NCBI GenBank assembly: GCA_933822405.4
Contig: CAKOGP040002180.1
Location: 131,695 to 195,694, forward strand
Direction: 5' to 3'
DNA from: Cylindrotheca closterium
Taxonomy: Eukaryota; Bacillariophyta; Bacillariophyceae; Bacillariales; Bacillariaceae
DNA length: 64,000 nt
Part shown: in pieces, positions 20,892 to 30,428 of the stretch
Position numbering within the stretch: position 1 is the first letter of the stretch
Layout of the letters: every line of letters begins with the position of its first letter
Notes under the pieces: generated by a model
The model's input: the letters and a program-made list of their open reading frames with translations, nothing else
Told to the model about the DNA's origin: nothing
Databases searched by the model: none
Translations under genes and position numbers: made by a program

Positions 20892-22463
20892 TTACGGTGC
20901 CAAGTCCCTTTGAAATTCCTGGATCAGACGGCTGGCTTTCCGCTTATCCCCAAGCGGCTTGTCCCACTCATATTTTGGAGGGACCGTCTGATTCAAGGTA
21001 AGTCGATGAAAAATGTCCATAGTCTCATCGTAGGCATCATCGTGCGCCTTTTGTGTCAAACGAAATGCCAAGACGAGTGCATCGTCTGTGTCCTCGTGCT
21101 GCTGCTGCTGCTGCTGCTGCTGTTCCGATTCGAGCAATCGGACAAACTCAGGAAACCATTTTGTCAACGAATGGTCGTTATGGTTCTGATGTTCTAGTTT
21201 GTTGCGTTGCTCCCACATTTCTTTCGTCCGTTCTGGTCTAGATAACCATACTTTTAAGGATCCACTGTATTGGTGGACTCGAAATGGCCAGCCTTCCGTG
21301 ATTTGGCTGTAAACATCCCCTTTGCATTTGAAGGTAAAGGGAGCATGCGGATTCTTGACCTTGTAGTCGTCCTTTACCAAAGCTGCATTGACAAGCGATT
21401 TTCCAGGAAGAGGCTTTCCACCTTTGAAGGATCTATCAAAACGGTCATGGGAGGTGTACTGCAGCGTATGAAAAGCCTCCAAATCAAAACGAGGAGTTGA
21501 GCTGCTGCCTCCGCGTGAAGCAACTTGGCCAAACGGGAGCTGCAATGAGCCATTGTCGAGTTGCTCTTTGTTTTCCACCTTGGAGAAGAACTGTAACCGA
21601 GGATATACAATGCAGAGGCTTTTGTTGCTCATTACACTTTCCTTGGTACCATGCTGGTGGATCCAGTGAGCAATTGTCTCGTTCTGTCTCCCAACAAATG
21701 AAGGCAACCGCTTTCGGCTCTCGGCACTCAAGACTCCATCATGGATAGTTTTGTTATGCATCAGCTCGGCTGACATAATCGAATTATAGGTAAAGTACTC
21801 GTCAGTATCAATGATTACTGTCCAAGAGAAGCCTTCCATTTTCAATCGTTGCAAGCAATTGGTATAAAATGAGCTCTGTCGTAAAAGTTTGGTATCATCA
21901 ATGACTTTGTCCCCTATTGGTGGCATCTTGTCCAATATGGGATCCTGCCATTCGCTAATCTTCCAATACCAATTCCCGGTCCAAGTGGTAATCTTGAGCT
22001 TGGTATGATTCTTCCAAGCGTCCAGAATTGGCTCGGGATTGGTAATGGACAGTGGATCAATGGCCACAATCAGTCGACGCAACGGCATAACTGTATAGTG
22101 ATAGGCTAGCCACTCTGGTAAAATAATTTTGTCATCTTTTGTGAGTAGACAAGCCGCAAATTCGAATGGATAATAATCTTGATCTTGGTTGTTGTGGTCG
22201 TTGGACTGATGGGAATGACCATGCGGATCGTTCCAACCAGCGGAATGCGATTGAAACCCAGTACCATCAGTAGAAGCTTTATTATTCAATACATTCAACT
22301 CTTCCCTTTGTGTAAAGGAAAGGATACTTCCCACAACATTCAATGAGTCGTCAAGAGACAGTGATCTGGCCTTTGAAAATGAAATGGCGAACGTCCAACC
22401 CCAAATGATCACCAACACAAGCAAAAGAAGCTTCAGCAGCCGACGCCGCATTGAATGAATCAA
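20892..22463 (-). CDS. GT92/DUF23-like type II glycosyltransferase with polyglutamine run
   Basis: Single exon, 523 aa. The N-terminus RRRLLKLLLLVLVIIWGWTFAI is a signal anchor (about residues 7-27), followed by a His/Asn/Asp-rich stem. The lumenal domain starts FAACLLTKDDKIILPEWLAYHY, then MPLRRLIVAIDP and FSWTVIIDTDEYF (DTDEYF at about 219-224), a DxD-like metal/nucleotide-sugar site arranged as in glycosyltransferase family 92 (PF01697/PF13704-like). HQYSGSLKVWLSRP near the C-terminus is typical of these proteins. A run of eight Gln encoded by a CTG/CAG repeat (about 21102-21124) sits in a surface segment near residue 455. Sugar donor and acceptor are unknown. Same strand as the adjacent sulfotransferase. 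Confidence 0.75.
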   Translation of the reverse strand: MIHSMRRRLLKLLLLVLVIIWGWTFAISFSKARSLSLDDSLNVVGSILSFTQREELNVLNNKASTDGTGFQSHSAGWNDPHGHSHQSNDHNNQDQDYYPFEFAACLLTKDDKIILPEWLAYHYTVMPLRRLIVAIDPLSITNPEPILDAWKNHTKLKITTWTGNWYWKISEWQDPILDKMPPIGDKVIDDTKLLRQSSFYTNCLQRLKMEGFSWTVIIDTDEYFTYNSIMSAELMHNKTIHDGVLSAESRKRLPSFVGRQNETIAHWIHQHGTKESVMSNKSLCIVYPRLQFFSKVENKEQLDNGSLQLPFGQVASRGGSSSTPRFDLEAFHTLQYTSHDRFDRSFKGGKPLPGKSLVNAALVKDDYKVKNPHAPFTFKCKGDVYSQITEGWPFRVHQYSGSLKVWLSRPERTKEMWEQRNKLEHQNHNDHSLTKWFPEFVRLLESEQQQQQQQQHEDTDDALVLAFRLTQKAHDDAYDETMDIFHRLTLNQTVPPKYEWDKPLGDKRKASRLIQEFQRDLAP

Positions 22464-22742
22464 ACCTCGGACTATTGCTGTTGTTAGATGACGTTTGTTG
22501 CGAACAGGATCAAGCTGGTCGGCAAGTCATGTTGAGTGGTACCGTCGCTATTATGCGCTTGCAACAAATAAGCCGCACACTTTGATGTTGGAGATACACC
22601 GGTAGAACTGAGAATCAAAATCCAACCTGTGAGGTACTTGAAGAGGCCTTTAGACCAAATCCCATCGCAACGCGCCGACACCATAAAACCCCAAAACTAT
22701 TTCCTTGCACCCAACACATTTGAGAGTCAAACGACGAAAAAT

Positions 22743-24728
22743 ATGGCTAAAACAGATAGTAAAAAGGCGACTGGAAATTCATCAAAGAACGGGGATCAAA
22801 CAATAGAGCATATGGACGAGAAAGCAGCTTCGCCAAAGATAGAGGACAATAACCAAGACAAACAAGAGCCTACCAAATCAAGGCGACGCAGCAGCCGAAG
22901 CAAATCCATCACAGATTCCACCGCCGTGGAACCAGCAGCCAAGATGGATATCGATGATGAAGAAAATGAAAAATCTAAAGATTCCCTTACAGATCGTTCT
23001 GAAAAAAAATCCAGTCAACAAGCAACGACAACCAAGACCGACAATGACGAGAAACTGTCTTCATCGAAAGGAGGTGCACCTGAAGCAGCAGCTGATCAGA
23101 AGAAGGATGAAACCATTTCCGCATCCACTACTGCGGACTCGAACACAAAATCCAAATCCAAAGCATCCACGAAATCAGAACCCACAGAAGATATTTCCAA
23201 AACGGAAGGTGCTGCAAAAGATTCAGAGGACAACAAAGCCGACGGGAATGACGACGAGATGCAAGAAGAAAGTGCAGAGAGTGAAGAGGATGAATATAGC
23301 GAAGAAAATGATGACGAAGACGGATCAAATGCCACAAGAAAGCGCCAACGGGGAAGGTCTACGGACAGCATTCGTGCCAAGCGGTCTCGAGTCAAACCTA
23401 CCAATCGTTACGAGCCAGTGGACTTTAGCGTGCCCAAGGAGAAAGCAGCAACCTCCAAATCACCAGGCAGACCGCCCAAACGTTCTGCATCCCAATCAAA
23501 GCCAGCATCAACTCCGCAAAAAACCAAAGGGGACTACATCACCGTTATCAAGGGGCAAGGTATGAAATTGGGAGACATTCCAGTCATTCGCAAGAGGGTC
23601 GAAGAGTCGGACATTGACAGTCCCGATTTGTACTTGGTCCATCGACTCTTGTATTCCTACAAAGGAAGGGGTTCCAACAAGCTGTTCAAGACGCATATTT
23701 TGGAGTATTGTGGGTATATGCGAAAGCCAATGGAGGGTGAAAAGGAGGAAAAAGTAGAGGAGGAAAACGCAGGAAATGAGGTAAGAGCATGGAAATTTTC
23801 TTGATAATGATGGTTGATTCTAGTCTCACACCCCATCTCGTCTCAATCCTAGACATTCATGTCTGCCAAAGTGTTCAAGTACAGTATCGAAAAGTTGAAA
23901 CTCTTTATGGATTTCTTTGAGATTGATCGATCACCCAACAAGGATGGTCCACTGAATAAGGAAGCCATTGTGGATCGCCTGTTGGACTTTTTGTGCGCCC
24001 CCAGTCTGGAGTCTATGAATCCAACAGACGATAGTAGCAGTGAAGAAGAAGAAGAAGAAGAGAGTCACGATGGCGACGCAATCACGAAAGAAAAAGAGGA
24101 GAAGGACGACTCGAAAACAGCCAAGACAACTGCTGATGACAAGAAAAAGGATGATGCAGCTACGCCAGAGGAACAAGTAGCAAAGAAGGATGGTACAGAT
24201 ATCACCAAGACAGAAGAAGCCAAGAAAGACTATAGTGCCAAGGAAACGGGAGCAGAGACGAAAGGTACAAAGCCAGTGGATACGGAAGAACAGAAGAATG
24301 ATGCCGAACCTAAAGGAACTGGAGAGACCCCAAAGGACTCGCAGAAATCTTCTGCTACAGCAGAGGCAAAAGAGAAACAAACCCCAAAGGAAGAAAGCAA
24401 GAAAAAAGAAGAGAGCAAGACAGATAAAACAACTGGCAACAAGGAACAAGACGAAGGAGTTGATAGAAAGACTGCAAACTCCCAAACCTACCAAGAATGG
24501 TGCAAGAAAGCCCGAATCGAAGGAGCCTTCTACTTGGTACGAGAACATGAAAAGGGAGACGAACCAAGCGATGCCGCACTACGACAGTGGGTTCAAGCCT
24601 ATGTGACTTGCTTTGATATGTCCTCGGCTACCGCCAAGCATGCGATTGAAACAGCCTCAGCAAGGTTTGGCGTCAACTTGGTACATCGCAAGGACCTGAT
24701 TCGAGAATTTCTAGTGTCCGAAATATAG
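22743..24728 (+). CDS. DEK-like chromatin protein
   Basis: Exons 22743..23780 and 23853..24728, joined phase 0 (GTAAGA/CCTAG), give 637 aa. The first in-frame ATG is 22743 (MAKTDSKKATG). The N-terminal 230 residues are Lys/Glu/Ser-rich and disordered. Then GDYITVIKGQGMKLGDIPVI..LHRLLYSYKGRGSNKLFKTHILEYCGY resembles the DEK N-terminal module. After the intron, SIEKLKLFMDFFEIDRS..KEAIVDRLLDFL is SAP-like. The last about 60 residues (DAALRQWVQAYVTCFDMSSATAKHAIETASARFGV..RKDLIREFL) match the DEK C-terminal DNA-binding fold. DEK proteins bind DNA and histones and shape chromatin. The long acidic-basic linker between SAP and C-terminus is expected for the family. Confidence is good for DEK_C and moderate for the rest. 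Confidence 0.8.
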
Positions 24729-24905
24729 TATAAGTCAAAAGCGCGTATCAATATAACCTTTCAAAGAACGAATAGGTCCAATGGTCTACTTGTTATCGTT
24801 GCTTTAGCAAACCAACAATTGAGTTGGAAATGAAATGGAATCCAATAGTAGTTTGATAGTCACAACAAAAAATTCCCTGCCATTTCCATACCACGAATTG
24901 CTTGC

Positions 24906-25350
24906 TTATTTGACGAAACCTTGCTTTCGTTGTTGATGGTACATTCCGAATCCCATGGCTCCGTATCCAGCGCAGAAGACAGCAAAAAGACCAGCGGCGA
25001 CAGCAGGACCATTGTATGGGGGATGGAAGCAGAGCTGTAGTTTTGGAACAGATGTAAAAAGAAAGAGGGAAACAAACACCACGTGTCAGCTATAATCCTT
25101 TTTTCCAGTATTGTTCCAATGGTAATAACACAACAGCGCCACAGCGCAACAGCGCAACATCCAACTCTTATGTCAACACAAAGTCAAGTCAACTCACATG
25201 AGTATCAATCTCGTCAATAGGAGGACGCTTGGACACAAATTCCGCCCACTTGTCGGCCTTGTGCATCTTGGGCTCGGACGACATTTGACGACGAGCCACA
25301 GAGCGAGAAGCCGAGCGGGCAATTGTACGAGCAGCAGCAGCAGAAGACAT
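24906..25350 (-). CDS. Small single-span protein with mitochondrial-type presequence
   Basis: Exons 25350..25198 and 25034..24906, joined phase 0 (GTGAGT donor, CTACAG acceptor), give 93 aa. The N-terminus MSSAAAARTIARSASRSVARRQMSS is Arg/Ser/Ala-rich without acids, typical of a mitochondrial presequence. A charged middle (KMHKADKWAEFVSKRPPIDEID) is followed by HPPYNGPAVAAGLFAVFCAGYGAMGFGMYHQQRKQGFVK, one membrane span with a basic C-terminus. Size and layout resemble small respiratory-chain subunits such as COX7C-type proteins, but no diagnostic motif identifies one; the function is inferred from layout only. The start at 25350 is chosen over an upstream in-frame Met because only this one gives a clean presequence. 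It shares a 298-bp divergent promoter region with the hydrolase at 25649. Confidence 0.7.
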
Positions 25351-25648
25351 GGTGACTATTGTTGCAATAATGCCAACAGTTGCGTATACTTCGTTTGTTG
25401 TTCTTGCTGCAATCCGAACGGTGGTTCTACAGGGTTCCAGTACCATCGTCTACGTAAGCACCGAAGTTGGAAGTTTCCAACGATCTTCCGACGGAGTGAC
25501 GACCAGACATGATCGTTGCGCGGTCAGCGAGCGATCGAGCTCTGACGAGGGGATGTGCGGATGATGATGGGGAGGAACGATGAACGAGGATGGATCACAG
25601 CTCACAACACCAACCTTCAAACGACACACAACCCAGCATTCAATAACA

Positions 25649-27202
25649 ATGGTCCGCGCCGTTGCTTCTCGTGTGGTCCCTCGACAACGAATCTCCAAGG
25701 CCATGGCCAAGGAGGCTGCGAGCGAAGCAGCCTTGGCCGAACGCTTGGCACTGAATGCAAATGCCCCCAAGTCCGTCAATCAAATTCCCACGCGGGCTGG
25801 AGCTTCGTTGGATGCCGCAAAGGTAGCCATTCGACCCATGGGGAATGCCCGCCGGGTATTTGTCATGGATCCTCACTTGGAATCGGAAACTATGGAAGGA
25901 TTAGCCTTTCGAATCAAGGCATTGTCCAAGAATGAAGGCATTAATTCCATTTTGATTGGAACCGACGATCAGGACGATTCCTTGCTCAACTGTCTGCCAA
26001 GATTTGTCACACAGGAGCCAAACTTTAGTGGCATCTCGCTAGACTTTGAGCCATCGCCAGGGCACACTTGGCACGTCTCGGGAGGGTACGATCCATTGGC
26101 AGTTGCAGAATCCATGAGTCAAGCGAGTGCCCAAGAGAAATGCCAACAATTGTTGGACAGCATTCAAAAATTGTCACTGGCCACCAAGGGCGACCAGGGT
26201 GATTCCCGAGTTCCAGTCATTACCTTTCCACATGGGATTGTGACAGATGCGGGATACTCTCTCTGCATGGGAGGTTACGTTCTAGCGACAAGAGAAACCT
26301 CCTTTCGCATTCTGAATCCATCTCGAGGTTTGTCACTCGATCCAGTTGGTTTCTCCTACATTTTGCCTCGCTTGGGATGGGAACACGAACAACGCTCTTC
26401 CAAATACCCCGGCTGTGGAATGATTCTGGCGTTAGCAGGTTACGAAGCCAGTTGCTTTGACATGGTGGAGACTGGACTTGCCACCCATCTGGTCTCTGAT
26501 TCGGGAGTGTTGCCCATTTTGGAACGCAATCTAGCGGCCATGAATCCGTGGGGACAACAAGGACTAGTTCAAAAACCGAAACACTTCTATGGACAACGAC
26601 CACCACGAGACGCCAATGCCCAATTGCGAAATGTTTCCATTGCTAATATGATTGAACAAATGTCAGAGCACTCGTCCAATACTTCCAATTCCTTTCCCTT
26701 TGACTTTACTGTCACCAATCACGAAGATCCAGCACTGGACACTGATCACGTTCCATGGGACTCTGGCTTCTTTTCCAGTGAGCTGGTGGATATTGCTGCA
26801 CACTACGATGACATTTTTCAACAAGAAAAGACTCTGGAAGGAATTGTGGAGCGATTGAAGGAGGCCGGTGCCTCCACTTCGGAGAATGCAGACGAACGAA
26901 TGGGAATTCAAGCGGCCAAGGAGATAGTAGAAAAGATGGAAAAACAATCGCCCTTGGCACTCAAGGTGACACATCAACTCATGAAGATGGGAGGAGGACG
27001 TCTGGCGTCCATGGAAAACTGCATGGAACGAGAGGCCCATGCGCAGCTACACTTGTTCCAAAAACCGGACTTTCAAAAATGGGCCGAGCACGTGACCAAG
27101 CACGGGGGTGAACAAAAAGCACCAGCCTTTGAAGGGTGGCAACACAAGAGCATAAGTGATGTTTCATCAGGAGAAGTGGACGAGGTTCTAAGCAGTAATT
27201 AA
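25649..27202 (+). CDS. 3-hydroxyisobutyryl-CoA hydrolase-like (crotonase fold) protein, atypical active site
   Basis: Single exon, 517 aa from the Met at 25649; an upstream Met (25580) would bury the presequence-like MVRAVASRVVPRQRISKAMAK. The crotonase core has PVITFPHGIVTDAGYSLCMGGYVLATRETSFRILNPSRGLSLDPVGFSYILPRLG (about 188-243), aligning with HIBCH. A C-terminal SPLALKVTHQLMKMGGGRLASMENCMERE block is typical of HIBCH and absent from plain enoyl-CoA hydratases. HIBCH hydrolyses 3-hydroxyisobutyryl-CoA in mitochondrial valine breakdown. The usual PET box, which supplies the catalytic Glu, reads P224-S-R here, while the later Asp (231) is kept. The GGG oxyanion segment is also altered. Activity is therefore doubtful, or the substrate differs. 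Length exceeds HIBCH (about 385) by an N-terminal 70 and internal insertions. Confidence 0.75.
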   Translation: MVRAVASRVVPRQRISKAMAKEAASEAALAERLALNANAPKSVNQIPTRAGASLDAAKVAIRPMGNARRVFVMDPHLESETMEGLAFRIKALSKNEGINSILIGTDDQDDSLLNCLPRFVTQEPNFSGISLDFEPSPGHTWHVSGGYDPLAVAESMSQASAQEKCQQLLDSIQKLSLATKGDQGDSRVPVITFPHGIVTDAGYSLCMGGYVLATRETSFRILNPSRGLSLDPVGFSYILPRLGWEHEQRSSKYPGCGMILALAGYEASCFDMVETGLATHLVSDSGVLPILERNLAAMNPWGQQGLVQKPKHFYGQRPPRDANAQLRNVSIANMIEQMSEHSSNTSNSFPFDFTVTNHEDPALDTDHVPWDSGFFSSELVDIAAHYDDIFQQEKTLEGIVERLKEAGASTSENADERMGIQAAKEIVEKMEKQSPLALKVTHQLMKMGGGRLASMENCMEREAHAQLHLFQKPDFQKWAEHVTKHGGEQKAPAFEGWQHKSISDVSSGEVDEVLSSN

Positions 27203-27396
27203 TTAAAAACGAAAGGTGATAATGATGTACAACATAACAGTTATGAACTTTTCAGTGGTGCCATTTCCCACCTAGCTTCAAGCATTGTGGTACAGCAATC
27301 ACAAATCTCGTGCGTCTGCAGGAAAGAGGCAGGCAAAATTATGCCTCGTACTGTAGCTAGTATTCGACTAGTACAGCGATAGCATCATCACAATAA

Positions 27397-28641
27397 CTAT
27401 GATACCGCTTGCAGTTGCTCATCAATTGAAACGGAATCATCAGAGATATACACCTCAGGTTCCGAGTCCGATATTTCCACCGTTCCACTATCGGCAACGT
27501 CGTCGGGAATTTCAGGTACACTCGTTTTCGGTGGTGCTGGCGCAGGCGCTGGAGCAGGTGCTGATACAGGTGCAGGAGCAGTTGCTTTTGGTGGAGCTTT
27601 GCCGCCTCCTCCTTCTTTTTTCAATTGTTCCAAATGCGATTGACGATGCTTCCAGTGCTCTTCTTCCTTTTCTTCAAAGTCTTCACTGAACAAAGTCTTG
27701 TGAGGCGATTCATCCATCCACCAGTGCGGTACACGGGCAACAGGAAGTTGCAATGGGCCCACGAAACCCCATCCCCATCCTTCTACATTGATATCGGTCT
27801 TGGCAACAACCAATGATTGCCGCGATGCTCTACGCTCTTCTTCCACCTTGACTTGCCGTCTTGCTTGTTCTTCTTCCCATTTCTTCTTGTCCTCTTCGAA
27901 TTTCTTTTCGTTCTGTACCTTTTTATTGGCCAAATCTTCAATCATTTGCTCGATCATTTTCATCACTGTAGCTCGGGCCAACATGGACCTCACAATCGCT
28001 TGGATCTTGGTGGCCGCCTTAGATTTTTTGGCATCTTCTTCTGCCTTGACCTTTGCTTCTGCATCTGCTTTGGCTTTTGCTTCAGCCTCCTCTTTTGCTT
28101 TTGCCTCGGATTCTGCCTTGGCCTTGGCATCTTCTTCCGCCTTTGCTTTTGCCTTTTGTTCCGCTTCTTCCTTTTCCTTGGCCTCCTTTTCAGCCCGTAG
28201 CTTGGCTTCTTCTTCGGTTTCTTCCTTTGGCTTTTCTTCAACGGGTAGGCGGCCTACTGTGGTCTCTTCAGGTTTGGCTTCGGTCTCTTCTTCAGCGGGC
28301 GTTTGCTCGGTTGCGGCTGGTTCCTCCGCAGGCTTTTCGGCCTCTGGTTTATTTTCCTTTTCATCATTTTCTGCCGGGATACTGGGCGGCATTCCCTTTA
28401 CTTTATTGTCCCAATTCTTGAGTGGGGTTTTCGGAGTTGTGACATTGCCCGCTGCTGCTGCTGCCTTGGCCGCACGAATTCTCTCTAGGATGGCGGGGTT
28501 GGTGATACCGCCCCTGACCTCGCTAGTATCACCCTTGGGTTTGGAAATCTGTTCAAAGGCTGCCAGTCGTGATGCCAGACCACCCTTTTTGATTACACCG
28601 GTGTCCCAACCCTTCTTGTATTGATTCGCTTGATACGACAT
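27397..28641 (-). CDS. IQ-motif coiled-coil protein, Glu/Lys/Ala-rich
   Basis: Single exon, 414 aa, family not recognised. The N-terminus SYQANQYKKGWDTGVIKKGGLASRLAAFE is followed by Pro/Glu-rich sequence. A long KAK-(A/E)-rich heptad region (about residues 130-215) is a predicted coiled coil. SKAATKIQAIVRSMLARATV (about 210-230) is a good IQ motif for calmodulin or calmodulin-like light chain binding. A second helical, charged stretch follows, then GWGWGFVGPL...WWMDESP and a Pro/Ala linker ending in an acidic tail. This suggests a Ca2+-regulated cytoskeletal or membrane-associated scaffold, as inference. A 278-aa open frame on the opposite strand is explained by the repetitive Ala/Lys/Glu codons. 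Confidence 0.7.
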   Translation of the reverse strand: MSYQANQYKKGWDTGVIKKGGLASRLAAFEQISKPKGDTSEVRGGITNPAILERIRAAKAAAAAGNVTTPKTPLKNWDNKVKGMPPSIPAENDEKENKPEAEKPAEEPAATEQTPAEEETEAKPEETTVGRLPVEEKPKEETEEEAKLRAEKEAKEKEEAEQKAKAKAEEDAKAKAESEAKAKEEAEAKAKADAEAKVKAEEDAKKSKAATKIQAIVRSMLARATVMKMIEQMIEDLANKKVQNEKKFEEDKKKWEEEQARRQVKVEEERRASRQSLVVAKTDINVEGWGWGFVGPLQLPVARVPHWWMDESPHKTLFSEDFEEKEEEHWKHRQSHLEQLKKEGGGGKAPPKATAPAPVSAPAPAPAPAPPKTSVPEIPDDVADSGTVEISDSEPEVYISDDSVSIDEQLQAVS

Positions 28642-29084
28642 GGCGACAAGAAGCTATTCAATATGCAACTATTTGATTTTGGTTGGTACTGATGCTGGTA
28701 TTTGTTTCACTGCAATCTCTTCTTCTGGTGATAAAGTCTACAGAAGCTGATTTGAACAAATAACCATGTCGACGTTGACGGGGAAGCTGTCTTGATGTTA
28801 CAACTCTGCAAACTTGAAACTTGCCAAAAATACATTCCGTTGAGAAGCCTGCCGGATCACTCCTACCGTCAGTCCCTCACTCCGATAAGAATGGCTTTGG
28901 GCGAGAAGGACAGACTGAAATTTTGATTCGCTGGACCAACGGTTCTCATTTCCTAGAGGTCCAAATCGGAATGAAAAAATTGAAACTGCAAACCCAAGTT
29001 GACACTTTGTTCACTTCGCTCTGCCAGCTACCATTAATTTTGCAGAAACCAAAATCTTTTTCGACCAATTCCAAGTATTTGACC
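28642..29084. other. Intergenic / 5' UTR of carrier gene
   Basis: 443 bp between divergent genes. The frame of the carrier remains open upstream from 28821 without an ATG giving a conserved product, so I treat it as UTR or promoter. Confidence 0.35.
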
Positions 29085-30058
29085 ATGCCTGCCGAAGATT
29101 CTACACCTGCACAACCCATGTCGACCATGCCGAGAAACCTAAAGCCTTCTCTTTTGCAATCGACAGCTCTTGGTGGCTCTGCCGCCATGTTTGCCGTCAA
29201 TTTTACGCATCCCATCGAATTGGTCAAGACACGTGTGCAAGTATCCCAAGATGGTTTGCTTCGTACTTGCTCGTCTACACTTCGCAATGAGGGAGTGACT
29301 GCTTTTTGGAAGGGAATTCCGTGGGCCTATTGCCGTGAAGGAAGCTACACAGCGATTCGATTGGGCGCTTATGCTCCTGTTCGTGACGCCATTGGCGCAG
29401 GCGCCCCAGGAGCTCCATGGTACATGAAGTTCTTTGCTGGAGCTATCACTGGAGCTGTTGGATCCGTCGCTGGGTAAGTTTGTTGTTGCTGAAGTTGCAT
29501 GAATGAATGCACCCAACGCGATTTTCTAATATTGACCATTCGATTTTTCACAGGAATCCATTCGACGTTCTCAAGACACTGTCACAAACCAACAAGGGAG
29601 AATCCAAACCGCTCATGGCGCTTGTGGGACAAATGTACAAAGATCAAGGAATCAAAGGATTCTACCGAGGCGTCAATATCAACATTATGCGTGCCATTGT
29701 CTTGAATGCTTCCAAAATGGGCGTTTACGACATTGCCAAGGGCAAGGTCGTCGAAACGACCGGCTGGGCAAGAAACTCTCCCAAGACGGCATTTTGCTCG
29801 AGTTTCATCGCCGGATTTTTTATGACTTGTACTGTCGCTCCCTTTGATCGTCTGCGAACCAAGATTATGAACCAACCGACCGACAAGAAAATGTACTCTG
29901 GTTTGACCGATTGTCTGGTCCAAACAGTCAGAAACGAGGGTCCTCTCAGCCTGTGGAGAGGTTTCGTTCCCATTTGGGCCAGATTTGCACCAATGGCTAC
30001 CCTACAATTGCTCACCATCGAATTCCTCTATGCTAGCTTTGGATTCAAGAGTATCTAA
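29085..30058 (+). CDS. Mitochondrial carrier family (SLC25) protein
   Basis: Exons 29085..29473 and 29554..30058, joined in phase 2 (GTAAGT/CACAG) within the codon after VA, give 297 aa, the usual carrier length. Three roughly 100-residue repeats each carry the Px[DE]xx[KR] signature: [16 protein letters not shown] and PFDRLRTK, each followed about 30 residues later by the W/F-rich repeat ends [21 protein letters not shown] and [11 protein letters not shown]. Carriers exchange metabolites across the inner mitochondrial membrane. The repeat sequence is closest in feel to the uncoupling protein/dicarboxylate carrier group, but substrate-contact residues cannot be assigned by eye. The start at 29085 ([13 protein letters not shown]) leaves a short pre-repeat tail. 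Confidence 0.9.
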
Positions 30059-30428
30059 TGAAATATATTGTATCATACATAAAATAATATTGTATCAGAA
30101 GCTACCTCAAGAATAATAGATGCGTTGTCGGAAACATCAGTTGTCCAAGAAAAGATTAGTGCTGCTTGTCTATCTACGAGTACCTATGAGATCTGGCTTC
30201 AGCTGGCGTACCGGCAGGACTGATTCCATCCTAAACTCAACTTTTTCTATCTATCTATATCTAATCTGATACCACTCCATCGTATCGACTGCTTCGACTG
30301 CTTCGATTTTTCGAAAACGTCGTCTCATTACAATCGCACAATCAACAACTTGACCAAAGGCAATCACCCCGCCTCCCTCTAAGGTAGACTATTCGAGGAT
30401 ACCATTCTATATCAGGTCTTCTGCAAGG
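30059..30428. other. Intergenic
   Basis: About 370 bp with small tandem duplications near 30289 (GACTGCTTC twice) and 30251 (CTATCTATCTAT). No gene seen. Confidence 0.35.

Noticed and set aside
21102..21124. CTG run considered as a regulatory or repeat element
   Set aside because: It encodes the polyglutamine stretch of the GT92-like protein, so it is part of that gene.
23931..24548. 205-aa antisense frame within the DEK-like gene
   Set aside because: Phe/Leu/Cys-rich product expected from reversed Lys/Glu codons.
27788..28624. 278-aa open frame antisense to the IQ-motif protein
   Set aside because: It is a shadow of the Ala/Lys/Glu repeats; its Ser/Ala/Phe-rich translation shows no domain.
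28821..29084. Upstream extension of the mitochondrial carrier frame
   Set aside because: No carrier-like sequence and no good ATG; the Met at 29085 gives the normal carrier length.
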